Shown here one piece after another: positions 18,310-27,864 of a stretch of DNA of 63,246 nt. The DNA is from Clostridia bacterium (lineage in GTDB: Bacteria; Bacillota; Clostridia; Oscillospirales; CAG-272). The notes beneath the pieces were generated by a model. That model saw nothing but the letters and a program-made list of their open reading frames with translations, was not told the origin of the DNA and did not search any database. A program made the position numbers and the translations under genes. The first letter of the stretch is position 1. Every line of letters begins with the position of its first letter. The stretch lies in the NCBI GenBank assembly GCA_017625755.1, contig JAGAKG010000051.1:1-63246 (forward strand), in the 5' to 3' direction.

Positions 18310-18346
18310 CCTTTTGTTGTGGAGAGGACTGTCCGTTTTTGCTTTT
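18303..18346 (+). terminator. Regulated terminator of the ZTP riboswitch
   Basis: gggcagtcc (18303-18311) pairs with ggactgtcc (18326-18334), then gtttttgctttt. The left arm includes the GGGCA end of the aptamer, so ligand binding and terminator formation compete; ZTP should allow read-through. Confidence 0.88.
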
Positions 18347-18369
18347 ATTTTTGATTTTTGGAGGAAAAA

Positions 18370-18864
18370 ATGAAAAAAGTTGGAATTCTTATGGGTAGCG
18401 ACAGCGACCTTCCGATAGTTGAAAAGGCTATCAACACACTTGCGGAATACGGAGTGCCTTACGAGGTTCATGTTTTTTCCGCGCACAGAACGCCCGTAGA
18501 GGCTAAGGAGTTTTCCGAGAACGCCAGAAAGAACGGCTTCGGAGCTATTATAGCCGCGGCGGGAATGGCGGCGCATCTTGCGGGAGCGGTTGCGGCTAAT
18601 ACCACGCTTCCCGTTATCGGAATTCCGATAAAGTGCAAAAACCTTGACGGAATGGACGCGCTTCTCTCCACAGTCCAGATGCCCACGGGCATTCCCGTAG
18701 CTACGGTCGCAATAGACGGTGCGGCAAACGCGGCGCTTATCGCTGTTGAGATACTCGCCGTCACCGACGGCGCCCTCGCCGAGAAGCTTGACGCGGCTCG
18801 CCGCGCGGGAGCGCAGAAGGTTCTGGAGAAGAACAGAGCAATAGAGGAAAAATACAACAAGTAA
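18370..18864 (+). CDS. purE: N5-carboxyaminoimidazole ribonucleotide mutase
   Basis: Rearranges N5-CAIR to CAIR in de novo purine synthesis. The 164-residue class I PurE has GSDSDLP (9-15), the SAHRTP motif and an AGMAAHLAG segment. Start ATG 18370 has ggagg at 18360. First gene of a seven-gene purine operon; purK, its usual partner, is not in the window. Three bases separate its stop from a possible early purM ATG. Confidence 0.96.
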   Translation: MKKVGILMGSDSDLPIVEKAINTLAEYGVPYEVHVFSAHRTPVEAKEFSENARKNGFGAIIAAAGMAAHLAGAVAANTTLPVIGIPIKCKNLDGMDALLSTVQMPTGIPVATVAIDGAANAALIAVEILAVTDGALAEKLDAARRAGAQKVLEKNRAIEEKYNK

Positions 18865-18915
18865 ATAATGCGTTCAGAGAGAACGGTACTGAATAAAGAA
18901 AGGTCAGGGATAAAA

Positions 18916-19959
18916 ATGAAAAGTTTTAGTGAGAGCTACAAGGCGGCGGGAGTTGATATAACCGCAGGATACAAGGCAGTTGAGCTTATGAAGGCTCATA
19001 TTGCGAGAACAAAGAACGAGGGCTGTCTCGACGATGTCGGCGGCTTTGGCGGTTGCTTCGGACTTCCCATTGCGGGAATGGATGAGCCAGTGCTGGTATC
19101 GGGAACCGACGGTTGCGGTACTAAGGTAAAGCTTGCGATACTTATGGACAAGCACGACACAATAGGAATCGACGCGGTTGCGATGTGCGTTAACGACATT
19201 ATCTGTTGCGGAGCTAAGCCCCTCTTCTTCCTTGACTATATCGCGTGCGGAAAGAATATTCCCGAAAAGATAGCGGCGATAGTCAGCGGCGTTGCCGAGG
19301 GATGTGTTCAGTCGGGAGCGGCGCTTATAGGCGGTGAGACCGCGGAGCATCCGGGTATGATGCCCGAGGACGATTACGACCTTGCGGGATTTGCGGTTGG
19401 TGTAGTCGATAAGAAAAAGATACTTGATAACACCAGAATGGCAGAGGGTGATGTGGTTATCGCGCTCGCGTCGAGCGGAGTTCACTCGAACGGATTTTCG
19501 CTTGTAAGAAAGGTGTTTGATATAGACCACAATCCCGATTCGCTTTACACTCCCTGCGAGGAGCTTGGCGGAAAGAGCGTTGCCGAAACGCTTCTCACTC
19601 CTACGAGAATATATGTAAAGAGCGTGCTTGCTCTGCTTGAGAAGGTCGATGTAAAGGGAATCAGCCATATCACGGGCGGTGGATTTTATGAGAATATTCC
19701 GAGAGCGCTTCCCAAGGGACTTTCGGCTAAGATCACAAAGAGCGCTGTTAAGGTGCTTCCCATATTCGAGCTTATAGCAAAGACGGGAAATGTTCCCGAG
19801 AGAGATATGTATAACACCTACAATATGGGCGTTGGAATGAGCATAGTAGTTCCTGCGGCAGAGGTCGATGAGGCGCTTGAGATTCTCAGAGCCAACGGCG
19901 AGGACGCTTATGTTATCGGCGAGATCATCAAGAGCGACGAAGGCGTGGTGTTCTGCTGA
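18916..19959 (+). CDS. purM: Phosphoribosylformylglycinamidine cyclo-ligase (AIR synthetase)
   Basis: Converts FGAM to AIR using ATP. 347 residues, with the N-terminal motif DVGGFGGCFGLP, the GTDGCGTKVKLA nucleotide loop and a C-terminal ITGGGFYENIPRAL block. I start it at ATG 18916 rather than ATG 18868 because the extra 16 residues are not PurM-like. Its stop overlaps purN by one base. Confidence 0.96.
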   Translation: MKSFSESYKAAGVDITAGYKAVELMKAHIARTKNEGCLDDVGGFGGCFGLPIAGMDEPVLVSGTDGCGTKVKLAILMDKHDTIGIDAVAMCVNDIICCGAKPLFFLDYIACGKNIPEKIAAIVSGVAEGCVQSGAALIGGETAEHPGMMPEDDYDLAGFAVGVVDKKKILDNTRMAEGDVVIALASSGVHSNGFSLVRKVFDIDHNPDSLYTPCEELGGKSVAETLLTPTRIYVKSVLALLEKVDVKGISHITGGGFYENIPRALPKGLSAKITKSAVKVLPIFELIAKTGNVPERDMYNTYNMGVGMSIVVPAAEVDEALEILRANGEDAYVIGEIIKSDEGVVFC

Positions 19960-20588
19960 TGAGTATGAAAAAGATAGCGGTGCTGGTGTCGGGCGGAGGA
20001 ACCAACCTTCAGGCACTTATAGACGCCGAGGGCAGGGGAATGTTCGGCGAGAGCAAAATAACTCTTGTCGTGGCTTCCAAGGCGGGTGTTTACGCGCTCG
20101 AGAGAGCAAAAAACGCGGGTATCGCGTCAAAGGTCCTCGCGCGCAAGGATTATGAGAGCATTGCGGACTATTCCCGAGCTCTTGCCGATACGCTTACGGC
20201 AGAAGGAATAGACCTCGTGGTACTCGCGGGATTTCTGACTATCATTGACGAGCAGGTGTATGAAGCCTTCCCGAACAGGATAATCAATGTCCACCCCGCG
20301 CTCATACCGTCCTTCTGCGGAAAGGGATATTACGGACTACGCGTTCACGAGGCGGCACTTGAGAAGGGAGTTAAGGTCTCGGGAGCTACGGTGCATATCG
20401 TCACCCCCGAGTGCGACGCGGGACCGATAATTCTTCAGAGAGCGGTCGAGGTCAAGCAGGACGATACCCCTGAAACACTCCAGAGAAGAATAATGGAGGA
20501 GGCAGAGTGGGAGATACTTCCCGAGGCTGTGAGGCTGTTCTGCTTCGATAAGATTACCGTAAAAGATAATAAGGTCTATATTGACTGA
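19959..20588 (+). CDS. purN: Phosphoribosylglycinamide formyltransferase
   Basis: Transfers formyl from 10-formyl-THF to GAR. 209 residues: VLVSGGGTNLQAL at the N-terminus, catalytic Asn/His region INVHPALIPSF, and HIVTPECDAGPII with the catalytic Asp. A second ATG two codons in (19965) is an alternative start. It uses the same folate cofactor whose scarcity the upstream riboswitch senses. Confidence 0.96.
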   Translation: MSMKKIAVLVSGGGTNLQALIDAEGRGMFGESKITLVVASKAGVYALERAKNAGIASKVLARKDYESIADYSRALADTLTAEGIDLVVLAGFLTIIDEQVYEAFPNRIINVHPALIPSFCGKGYYGLRVHEAALEKGVKVSGATVHIVTPECDAGPIILQRAVEVKQDDTPETLQRRIMEEAEWEILPEAVRLFCFDKITVKDNKVYID

Positions 20589-20607
20589 TATACAGAGGAG
20601 ATAAAAA

Positions 20608-21324
20608 ATGAAGGTTTCAACTATTGCGAACGAGCTTAATTCTCTCGCTTATCACGGCAGAGGAATCATTATCGGCAAGAGTGCCGACGCCAAGAAGGCG
20701 GTAACCGCTTACTTCATTATGGGAAGAAGCGTAAACAGCCGCAACCGCGTATTCGTTGCCGAGGGCGACGCTATGCGTACAAAGGCGTTTGACGAATCGA
20801 AGATGGTCGATCCCCATCTCATTATCTACTACCCCGTAAGAGTGCTTGGAAATAAGACTATCGTTACCAACGGTGATCAGACCGATACGATATACGAGCT
20901 TATGGACAAGCAGATGACCTTTGAGCAGGCGCTCAGAACCCGTGAGTTCGAGGACGACAAGCCCAACTTCACCCCCCGTATATCGGGTATAATCCACCGT
21001 GAGAACGGAGATATGAATTACGCAATGTCTATTCTCAAGAGCGCAGAGGGTGATGACTCGAGCTGCGAGAGATTTACATACGCATACTCCTCGCCTGTCG
21101 CGGGCAGAGCAAAGTTTATCCATACCTACAACGGCGACGGCAATCCGCTTCCTTCTTTTGAGGGAGAGCCCAAGACGCTTGAGCTTCCCGATGTGGATAT
21201 AGACGCGCTTACCGAGCTTATATGGACAAACCTCAATGAGGACAACAAGGTATCGCTTTTCGTCAGATACATAGATATCGAGTCGGGCGAGACCGAGACG
21301 AGAATAGTCAATAAAAACTGCTGA
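20608..21324 (+). CDS. purO: PurO-like IMP cyclohydrolase
   Basis: Closes the ring of FAICAR to give IMP. The 238-residue protein belongs to the IMP_cyclohyd family first described in archaea (PurO), with the N-terminal YHGRGIIIGKS and YFIMGRSVNSRNRVF segments and an ITG/SSPVAGRAKFIHTYNGDG region. In most bacteria this step is done by the N-terminal domain of PurH. Located between purN and a stand-alone AICAR formyltransferase, exactly where the activity is needed. Confidence 0.9.
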   Translation: MKVSTIANELNSLAYHGRGIIIGKSADAKKAVTAYFIMGRSVNSRNRVFVAEGDAMRTKAFDESKMVDPHLIIYYPVRVLGNKTIVTNGDQTDTIYELMDKQMTFEQALRTREFEDDKPNFTPRISGIIHRENGDMNYAMSILKSAEGDDSSCERFTYAYSSPVAGRAKFIHTYNGDGNPLPSFEGEPKTLELPDVDIDALTELIWTNLNEDNKVSLFVRYIDIESGETETRIVNKNC

Positions 21325-21345
21325 ACGGTCGAAAGGAAGAAGAAA

Positions 21346-22530
21346 ATGAAAGAATTTGAACTTAAATACGGTTGTAACCCCAATCAGAAGCCCTCGCGAA
21401 TTTTTATGAAGGACGGAAGTGAGCTTCCGATAACCGTTCTTAACGGTCGTCCGGGATATATCAATTTTCTTGACGCTTTCAACGCGTGGCAGCTTGTAAA
21501 GGAGCTGAGGGAGGCGCTCGGTTATCCCGCGGCTACATCCTTCAAGCATGTTTCCCCCACCTCTGCGGCTATAGGACTTCCTCTTGACGAAGGACTCAAG
21601 AGAGCCTGCTTCGTTGAAGATATTGAGGGACTTGACGACTCCGCGCTTGCGTGCGCTTATGTAAGAGCGAGAGGAACAGACCGCCTTTGCTCATTCGGCG
21701 ACTGGGTAGCGCTCTCCGATGTTTGCGATGTCACCACCGCAAAGCTTATCGCGCGCGAGGTTTCCGACGGAATTATCGCTCCCGGCTACGAGCCCGAGGC
21801 GCTTGAGATACTCAAGGGCAAGAGAAAGGGTAACTACAATATCGTTGAGATCGACCCCGAGTACCGCCCCGCTCCTATTGAGACTAAGGATGTTTTCGGC
21901 ATCACATTCGAACAGGGAAGAAACGAGTTCAAGATAGGCGAGCATTTGCTTGAAAATGTTGTGACAGAGAGTCGTGATCTGCCCGAGAGCGCAAAGAGAG
22001 ACCTTATAGTAGCGCTTATCACACTTAAATATACACAGTCCAACTCGGTTTGCTACGCAACCGACGGACAGGCTATCGGCGTTGGCGCAGGTCAGCAGTC
22101 GAGAATCCATTGCACGAGACTTGCGGGAACAAAGGCAGACACCTGGCTTATGCGTCAGCATCCCAAGGTTCTTGACCTGCCCTTCCTTCCCACTATGGGA
22201 CGCCCCGAGAGAGATAATGTTATCGACGGATATATCAACGGAAACGAAGAAGATGTATGCGCTGACGGAATCTGGCAGAATTACTTCACCGAGCAGCCCG
22301 CTCCTCTGACGGCTGAGGAACGCAGCGAGTGGCTTGGCGGATTTGATAAGATAGCTCTCGCGTCCGACGCATTCTTCCCGTTCGCAGACAATGTAAAGCG
22401 CGCTCACGCATCGGGCGTACGCTATATCGCGGAGCCTGGCGGCTCTATCCGTGACGACCTCGTTATCGACGAGTGCAATAAGCGCGGTATCACGATGGCG
22501 TTTACGGGAATGAGACTCTTCCACCATTGA
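21346..22530 (+). CDS. purV: Stand-alone AICAR formyltransferase (PurV-like)
   Basis: Formylates AICAR with 10-formyl-THF. The 394-residue protein corresponds to the C-terminal half of PurH without its cyclohydrolase domain: ELKYGCNPNQKPSR, FKHVSPTSAA (catalytic Lys-His), a YTQSNSVCYA strand and GAGQQSRIHCTRLAG. It partners the preceding PurO-like protein. Its stop codon overlaps an ATG of the purD frame. Confidence 0.92.
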   Translation: MKEFELKYGCNPNQKPSRIFMKDGSELPITVLNGRPGYINFLDAFNAWQLVKELREALGYPAATSFKHVSPTSAAIGLPLDEGLKRACFVEDIEGLDDSALACAYVRARGTDRLCSFGDWVALSDVCDVTTAKLIAREVSDGIIAPGYEPEALEILKGKRKGNYNIVEIDPEYRPAPIETKDVFGITFEQGRNEFKIGEHLLENVVTESRDLPESAKRDLIVALITLKYTQSNSVCYATDGQAIGVGAGQQSRIHCTRLAGTKADTWLMRQHPKVLDLPFLPTMGRPERDNVIDGYINGNEEDVCADGIWQNYFTEQPAPLTAEERSEWLGGFDKIALASDAFFPFADNVKRAHASGVRYIAEPGGSIRDDLVIDECNKRGITMAFTGMRLFHH

Positions 22531-22550
22531 TGACAAGGAGAGATATGCAG

Positions 22551-23822
22551 ATGAAGATAATGGTTGTCGGCGGCGGAGGCAGAGAACACGCCATAATCAA
22601 AAAGCTGGCAAAAAGTCCTCAGGTTGACAAGATATACGCGCTCCCCGGAAACGGCGGTATCGCCGCTGACGCAGAGTGCGTGAATATCGGAGCTAAGGAC
22701 ATTGACGCAATAGTTGCTTTCGCTATTGAAAACAAAATTGATTTTGCGGTCGTCGCACCCGACGATCCGCTTGTCCTCGGTGCGGTAGACGCGCTTGAAG
22801 ACAAGGGAATACCCTGCTTCGGCCCGAGAAAGAACGCCGCTATAATAGAGGGAAGTAAGATCTTCTCCAAGAATCTTATGAAAAAATACGGTATACCCAC
22901 CGCGGCGTACGAGGTCTTTACCGAGATGGACGCAGCGCTTGAATATCTTAAGGACGCGCCTATCCCCACGGTCATAAAGGCTGACGGACTCGCTCTCGGA
23001 AAGGGAGTGGTTATCGCGATGACGCGCGACGAGGCTACCGACGCGGTACGCTCTATGATGGCAGACAAGATGTTCGGAGAGAGCGGAAGCCGTATAGTTA
23101 TTGAGGAGTTTCTCACGGGTCCCGAGGTATCGGTGCTTTCCTTTACCGACGGAAAGGTCGTTATTCCTATGGTTTCTTCTATGGACCACAAGAGAGCAAA
23201 GGACAACGACGAGGGACTTAATACGGGCGGAATGGGAACTATCGCTCCCAACCCCTATTATACAGAGGCTATTGCCGAGCGTTGTATGAAGGAGATATTC
23301 CTTCCCACGGTCAACGCGATGAACGCAGAGGGAAGAAGATTTTGCGGCTGTCTCTATTTCGGACTTATGCTTACGCCCGACGGGCCTCGGGTTATTGAAT
23401 ATAACTGTCGCTTCGGAGACCCCGAAACTCAGGTCGTGCTGCCTCTGCTCGAGAGCGACCTTTTTGAGATTATGAAGGCCTGCTCGAACGGAACTCTTGC
23501 CGACACAGAGGTCAAGTTCTCCGACGGAGCCGCTTGCTGTGTTATAATGGCGTCCGACGGATATCCTCAGAAGTACGCTTCGGGATTTGAAATAACGGTT
23601 GATGCCGACTGCGAGGCGGAGGTCTATGTCGCGGGAGCAAAGCTCTCTGACGGAAAGCTTCTCAGCGCGGGTGGCAGAGTGCTTGGCGTTACCGCAACGG
23701 CACCCGACCTTAGAGCGGCGATAGATAAGGCTTACGCGAATGTGCCGAAGGTAAATTTTGAAAACGCGTATTATAGACGAGACATCGGACAGAGAGCACT
23801 CAAGGCTTATTCCGAAAATTAA
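22551..23822 (+). CDS. purD: Phosphoribosylamine-glycine ligase (GAR synthetase)
   Basis: ATP-grasp enzyme joining phosphoribosylamine and glycine. From ATG 22551 it has 423 residues with the N-terminal VVGGGGREHAI, the KADGLALGKGV loop and NTGGMGTIAPNP, all family hallmarks. ATGs at 22527 and 22545 are in frame; aaggag at 22535-22540 suits 22545 or 22551. C-terminal region contains the GGRVLGVTA motif. Confidence 0.95.
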   Translation: MKIMVVGGGGREHAIIKKLAKSPQVDKIYALPGNGGIAADAECVNIGAKDIDAIVAFAIENKIDFAVVAPDDPLVLGAVDALEDKGIPCFGPRKNAAIIEGSKIFSKNLMKKYGIPTAAYEVFTEMDAALEYLKDAPIPTVIKADGLALGKGVVIAMTRDEATDAVRSMMADKMFGESGSRIVIEEFLTGPEVSVLSFTDGKVVIPMVSSMDHKRAKDNDEGLNTGGMGTIAPNPYYTEAIAERCMKEIFLPTVNAMNAEGRRFCGCLYFGLMLTPDGPRVIEYNCRFGDPETQVVLPLLESDLFEIMKACSNGTLADTEVKFSDGAACCVIMASDGYPQKYASGFEITVDADCEAEVYVAGAKLSDGKLLSAGGRVLGVTATAPDLRAAIDKAYANVPKVNFENAYYRRDIGQRALKAYSEN

Positions 23823-23840
23823 CTGATTGGAGATACCCGA

Positions 23841-26800
23841 ATGGTTTACAGAGTTTATGTTGAGAAGAAGAGCGAGCTTGCCAACGAGGCGGCTTCGCTT
23901 CTCGGAGAAATTAAAAATCTTTTGCAGATAGACGGTGTTACGGGAGTTCGTATACTCAACAGATACGATGTTGAGAATATCGACAAGCAGCTCTTTGATT
24001 ATGCTGTGTCAACAGTATTTTCCGAGCCCCAGCTTGACATCGTTACATACGAATACGAGAACGATGGAAGCACCGATTTTGCGGTCGAATATCTCCCCGG
24101 TCAGTTCGACCAGAGAGCGGATTCTGCGGCTCAGTGTATCCAGATAATCTCACAGGGCGAGCGTCCTACCGTCAAGACCGCAAGAATATACAAGATATAC
24201 GGCGATGTTGACGCGGCAACGCTTGAGGCGATAAAGAAGTATGTTATCAACCCCGTTGAGTCACGCGAGGCTTCATTTGAAACCTACGATACGCTCGCTA
24301 TGGCGTATACCGTTCCCGAGAGCGTTGCGACTCTCACGGGCTTTACCGACCTTGACGAGAAGGAGCTTGCGGATTTCATAGTTCAGTACGGTCTTGCTAT
24401 GGATATCGACGATATCCGCTTCTGCCGTGACTATTTCAAAACCGAGCATAGAGACCCCACTATCACCGAAATAAAGATGATAGATACATACTGGTCAGAC
24501 CACTGCCGTCACACCACATTCCTCACAACTATCGACAGCGTTGAGTTTGAGGACGAGACTATTAAGGCGGCGTACGACGAGTATATAGCCACGAGAGCGG
24601 CTATCGGACGCACGAAGCCGATAAATCTTATGGATGTGGCAACCGTTGCCGTAAGATATCTCAAGGCAAACGGCAAGCTTCCCAAGCTTGACGAGTCCGA
24701 GGAAATAAACGCTTGTACTGTCAAGATAAAGGTCAATGTTGGTGGCGAGGAGCAGGATTGGCTGCTTCTGTTCAAGAACGAGACACACAATCACCCCACA
24801 GAGATAGAGCCCTTCGGCGGCGCGGCTACCTGTATCGGCGGAGCTATCAGAGACCCGCTTTCGGGACGCTCCTATGTATACGCCGCAATGAGAGTTACGG
24901 GAGCCGGCGACCCGCTGCTTCCCGTATCCGAGACTATGGAGGGTAAGCTTCCGCAGAGAAAGATAGTAACCACAGCGGCGGCAGGATATTCCTCGTACGG
25001 CAACCAGATAGGACTTGCGACGGGTCAGGTCGACGAGCTTTATCACAGCGGATATGTGGCAAAGAGAATGGAGATAGGCGCGGTTATCGCGGCTGCTCCC
25101 GCAGAAAATGTCAGACGCGAGGTTCCCGCCCCCGGAGATATTATAATTCTCCTCGGCGGAAGAACGGGACGCGACGGCTGTGGCGGCGCGACGGGCTCCT
25201 CAAAATCTCATACGCTCCACTCGCTTGAAAGCTGCGGAGCAGAGGTGCAGAAGGGTAATGCACCCGAGGAAAGAAAGCTCCAGAGACTTTTCAGAAATCC
25301 CGAGGCTTCAAAGCTTATCAAGCGTTGTAACGACTTCGGCGCGGGCGGTGTTTCTGTCGCTATCGGTGAGCTTGCGGACGGACTTGATATCAACCTTAAC
25401 GCGGTTCCCAAGAAATACGAGGGACTTGACGGCACAGAGCTTGCTATAAGTGAGTCTCAGGAGAGAATGGCTGTCGTAGTCGCTCCCGAGGATGTGGAGA
25501 AGTTCCGCGCGCTTGCAACAGCAGAGAACCTTGAATCCACCGTTGTGGCAACAGTCAAGGCAGAGCCCAGACTCAGAATGACCTGGAACGACAAGGTTAT
25601 AGTTGACCTCTCCCGCGAGTTCTTGAACTCGAACGGAGCAGAGAAGCATATAAACATCAAGGCAAAGGCACCCGAGAATTACGCGAAGGCACCCGTGAGT
25701 GACTTCACAGAGGGAATGAAAGCGCTTGCTTCAGACCTCAATGTATGCTCGAAGCGAGGACTTTCCGAGAGATTTGACTCGACTATCGGCGCGGGAAGCG
25801 TTCTTATGCCTTTCGGCGGTAAGAATCAAAGCACACCTATTCAGGCTATGGTACATAAGGTATCTGTCGAGAAGGCAGACACCGACACCTGCTCGGTAAT
25901 GTCCTGGGGCTTCAACCCCTTCATCTCCGAGAAGAGCCCCTACCACGGCGCATTCCTCGCGGTAGTTGAATCGGTATCCAAGCTCGTTGCGACGGGTGCA
26001 TCCTTTGAGGATGTTTACCTCACCTTCCAGGAGTATTTTGAAAAGCCTATGAAGGATCCCACGAGATGGGGCAAGCCTCTCTCGGCACTTCTTGGCGCGT
26101 TCAAGGCGCAGATGGATCTCGGAATCGGCTCTATCGGCGGAAAGGACTCTATGAGCGGAAGCTTTGAGAACATTGATGTTCCTCCTACGCTTGTTTCCTT
26201 TGCGGTTACAACCGACAAGATAAGCAATATAGTATCTCCCGAATTTAAGGGCGCGGGACATAATGTCGTCCGTATCGCTCCCGAGTGCGACGCAAACGGA
26301 CTTCCCGTGGCGGCGTCTCTCATTGATGTGTTCGCTAAGGTGAACGCACTCGTTAAGGCGGGTAAGGTTCTTGCGGCATACACTCCCACATACGGCGGTA
26401 TTGCCGAGGCTGTTATGAAGATGTGCTTTGGTAACGGCTACGGATTTGAGTATGACCCGTCTGTTTCTGTAAACGACATATTTGCTTATGCGTACGGTTC
26501 CTTCGTTCTCGAGATAGACGGCGAAGTTCCCGCGGGATTTGCGCTTCTCGGTAAGACAAACGATACCGCGGCTATAACTCTCGGCGGCGAGAGCGTTTCT
26601 CTTGACGAGCTTTACACCGTTTACGAGAGCAAGCTCGAGAGCGTATTCTCTACAAAGGCGCGTGAGGCAGAGGGAGAAATTCCCACATATACCTACAACG
26701 CAGAGAATAGAAGCGCGGCTATCATTAAGTGCGCAAAGCCCAAGGTTCTCATTCCCGTATTCCCGGGAACTAACTGCGAATACGATTCGGCAAAGGCATT

Positions 26801-27533
26801 CGCGAGAGCGGGAGCAGAGACCGAGATATTCGTTGTTAACAACCTCACATCTAAGGGTATTTCCGACTCTGTTGAGAGCTTCGCAAAGAAGATTGCAGAG
26901 TCTCAGATAATCTTCGTTCCGGGTGGATTCTCGGGCGGAGACGAGCCTGACGGTTCGGGTAAGTTCATCACTGCCTTCTTCCGCAACGGCGCTATCAAGG
27001 AGCAGGTAAACGAGCTTCTCAAGACCCGCGGCGGACTTATGTGCGGTATCTGTAACGGATTCCAAGCGCTTATCAAGCTCGGACTCGTTCCTTACGGCGA
27101 GATAATCGACACCGACGAGAATTGTCCTACTCTGACATTTAACTCTATCGGACGCCACCAGTCGCGTCTCGTTCGCACGAGAATTGCGTCGAACAAATCT
27201 CCTTGGTTTGCAAACACCAAGGCAGGCGAGGTCTACACCGTTCCGATATCTCACGGAGAGGGAAGATTCCTCGCGTCCGACGAGCTCATAGCAAGTCTTG
27301 CCGCTAACGGTCAGATTGCTACTCAGTATGTCGACCTTAACGGCGTGCCTACATCCGATATCCTCTTTAACCCCAACAATTCCTGCCACGCAATCGAGGG
27401 AATTACCTCTCCCGACGGTCATGTGCTTGGAAAGATGGGTCACTCCGAGCGTATCGGTAAGGGTCTTTACAAGAATGTTTACGGCGAATACGATATGAAG
27501 ATGTTCGAATCCGCTGTGGAGTATTTTAAGTAA
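23841..27533 (+). CDS. purL: Phosphoribosylformylglycinamidine synthase, single-chain
   Basis: Converts FGAR plus glutamine to FGAM. The 1230-residue single-chain form of the clostridial type has a PurS-like N-terminus, a linker with TYWSDHCRHTTF, two AIRS-like halves, and a C-terminal class I glutamine amidotransferase with nucleophile C1071 in MCGICNGFQ and PGGFSGGDEPDG before it. Last gene of the operon; purF, purC and purB must lie elsewhere. A repeat-type hairpin follows 18 bp after the stop. Confidence 0.96.
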   Translation: MVYRVYVEKKSELANEAASLLGEIKNLLQIDGVTGVRILNRYDVENIDKQLFDYAVSTVFSEPQLDIVTYEYENDGSTDFAVEYLPGQFDQRADSAAQCIQIISQGERPTVKTARIYKIYGDVDAATLEAIKKYVINPVESREASFETYDTLAMAYTVPESVATLTGFTDLDEKELADFIVQYGLAMDIDDIRFCRDYFKTEHRDPTITEIKMIDTYWSDHCRHTTFLTTIDSVEFEDETIKAAYDEYIATRAAIGRTKPINLMDVATVAVRYLKANGKLPKLDESEEINACTVKIKVNVGGEEQDWLLLFKNETHNHPTEIEPFGGAATCIGGAIRDPLSGRSYVYAAMRVTGAGDPLLPVSETMEGKLPQRKIVTTAAAGYSSYGNQIGLATGQVDELYHSGYVAKRMEIGAVIAAAPAENVRREVPAPGDIIILLGGRTGRDGCGGATGSSKSHTLHSLESCGAEVQKGNAPEERKLQRLFRNPEASKLIKRCNDFGAGGVSVAIGELADGLDINLNAVPKKYEGLDGTELAISESQERMAVVVAPEDVEKFRALATAENLESTVVATVKAEPRLRMTWNDKVIVDLSREFLNSNGAEKHINIKAKAPENYAKAPVSDFTEGMKALASDLNVCSKRGLSERFDSTIGAGSVLMPFGGKNQSTPIQAMVHKVSVEKADTDTCSVMSWGFNPFISEKSPYHGAFLAVVESVSKLVATGASFEDVYLTFQEYFEKPMKDPTRWGKPLSALLGAFKAQMDLGIGSIGGKDSMSGSFENIDVPPTLVSFAVTTDKISNIVSPEFKGAGHNVVRIAPECDANGLPVAASLIDVFAKVNALVKAGKVLAAYTPTYGGIAEAVMKMCFGNGYGFEYDPSVSVNDIFAYAYGSFVLEIDGEVPAGFALLGKTNDTAAITLGGESVSLDELYTVYESKLESVFSTKAREAEGEIPTYTYNAENRSAAIIKCAKPKVLIPVFPGTNCEYDSAKAFARAGAETEIFVVNNLTSKGISDSVESFAKKIAESQIIFVPGGFSGGDEPDGSGKFITAFFRNGAIKEQVNELLKTRGGLMCGICNGFQALIKLGLVPYGEIIDTDENCPTLTFNSIGRHQSRLVRTRIASNKSPWFANTKAGEVYTVPISHGEGRFLASDELIASLAANGQIATQYVDLNGVPTSDILFNPNNSCHAIEGITSPDGHVLGKMGHSERIGKGLYKNVYGEYDMKMFESAVEYFK

Positions 27534-27551
27534 TTGGATTTGATACAAGGG

Positions 27552-27624
27552 GCGGGGGAAAAACTTTTGCAAAAGTTTTCCCCCGCACCTTAAACCCCAC
27601 CCTCTTTTCAAAAACTTTAAAGCG
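27552..27624 (-). repeat. Intergenic hairpin repeat, copy 1
   Basis: Read on the - strand: an element start cgctttaaagtttttgaa followed by agaggg, a short GC-rich link, then a long G5/C5-ended hairpin (27552-27586). Same architecture as copies at 27764-27845 and 59389-59432. Here it immediately follows purL and may terminate the operon. Confidence 0.65.
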
Positions 27625-27763
27625 AATGGTTTTTATGTTTTTTAAGTTAATATAATCTCCTCAGGCTACGCTATTGGGATAGAGATAGGGCTCTTTAAAA
27701 AAGCTTTATTTACAAACAAAATAAAAATAAGATAAAACTCACTTCACAAAAATAAATCCTATC

Positions 27764-27845
27764 GTTTTAAAGTTCTTGAAGAGAGGATAGGGGTGTGGGG
27801 GAAGGAGAGAAAGCTTCTTTCAAGAAGTTTCTCTCCTTCCCCCAC
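27764..27845 (+). repeat. Intergenic hairpin repeat, copy 2
   Basis: Starts with cgttttaaagttcttgaag then agagg, and ends in a very long perfect hairpin (27795-27845; outer arms of 18 bp, inner cttctt/aagaag). Inverted relative to copy 1, 139 bp away. The 331-bp gap 27534-27864 contains only these two copies and AT-rich sequence without other recognisable features. Confidence 0.65.
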
Positions 27846-27864
27846 ATAAATTATATTATCTATA

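Noticed and set aside
25731..27611. 626-codon open frame on the - strand across purL
   Set aside because: Same cause: an antisense frame of a long biased gene, with leucine/arginine-rich low-complexity translation.
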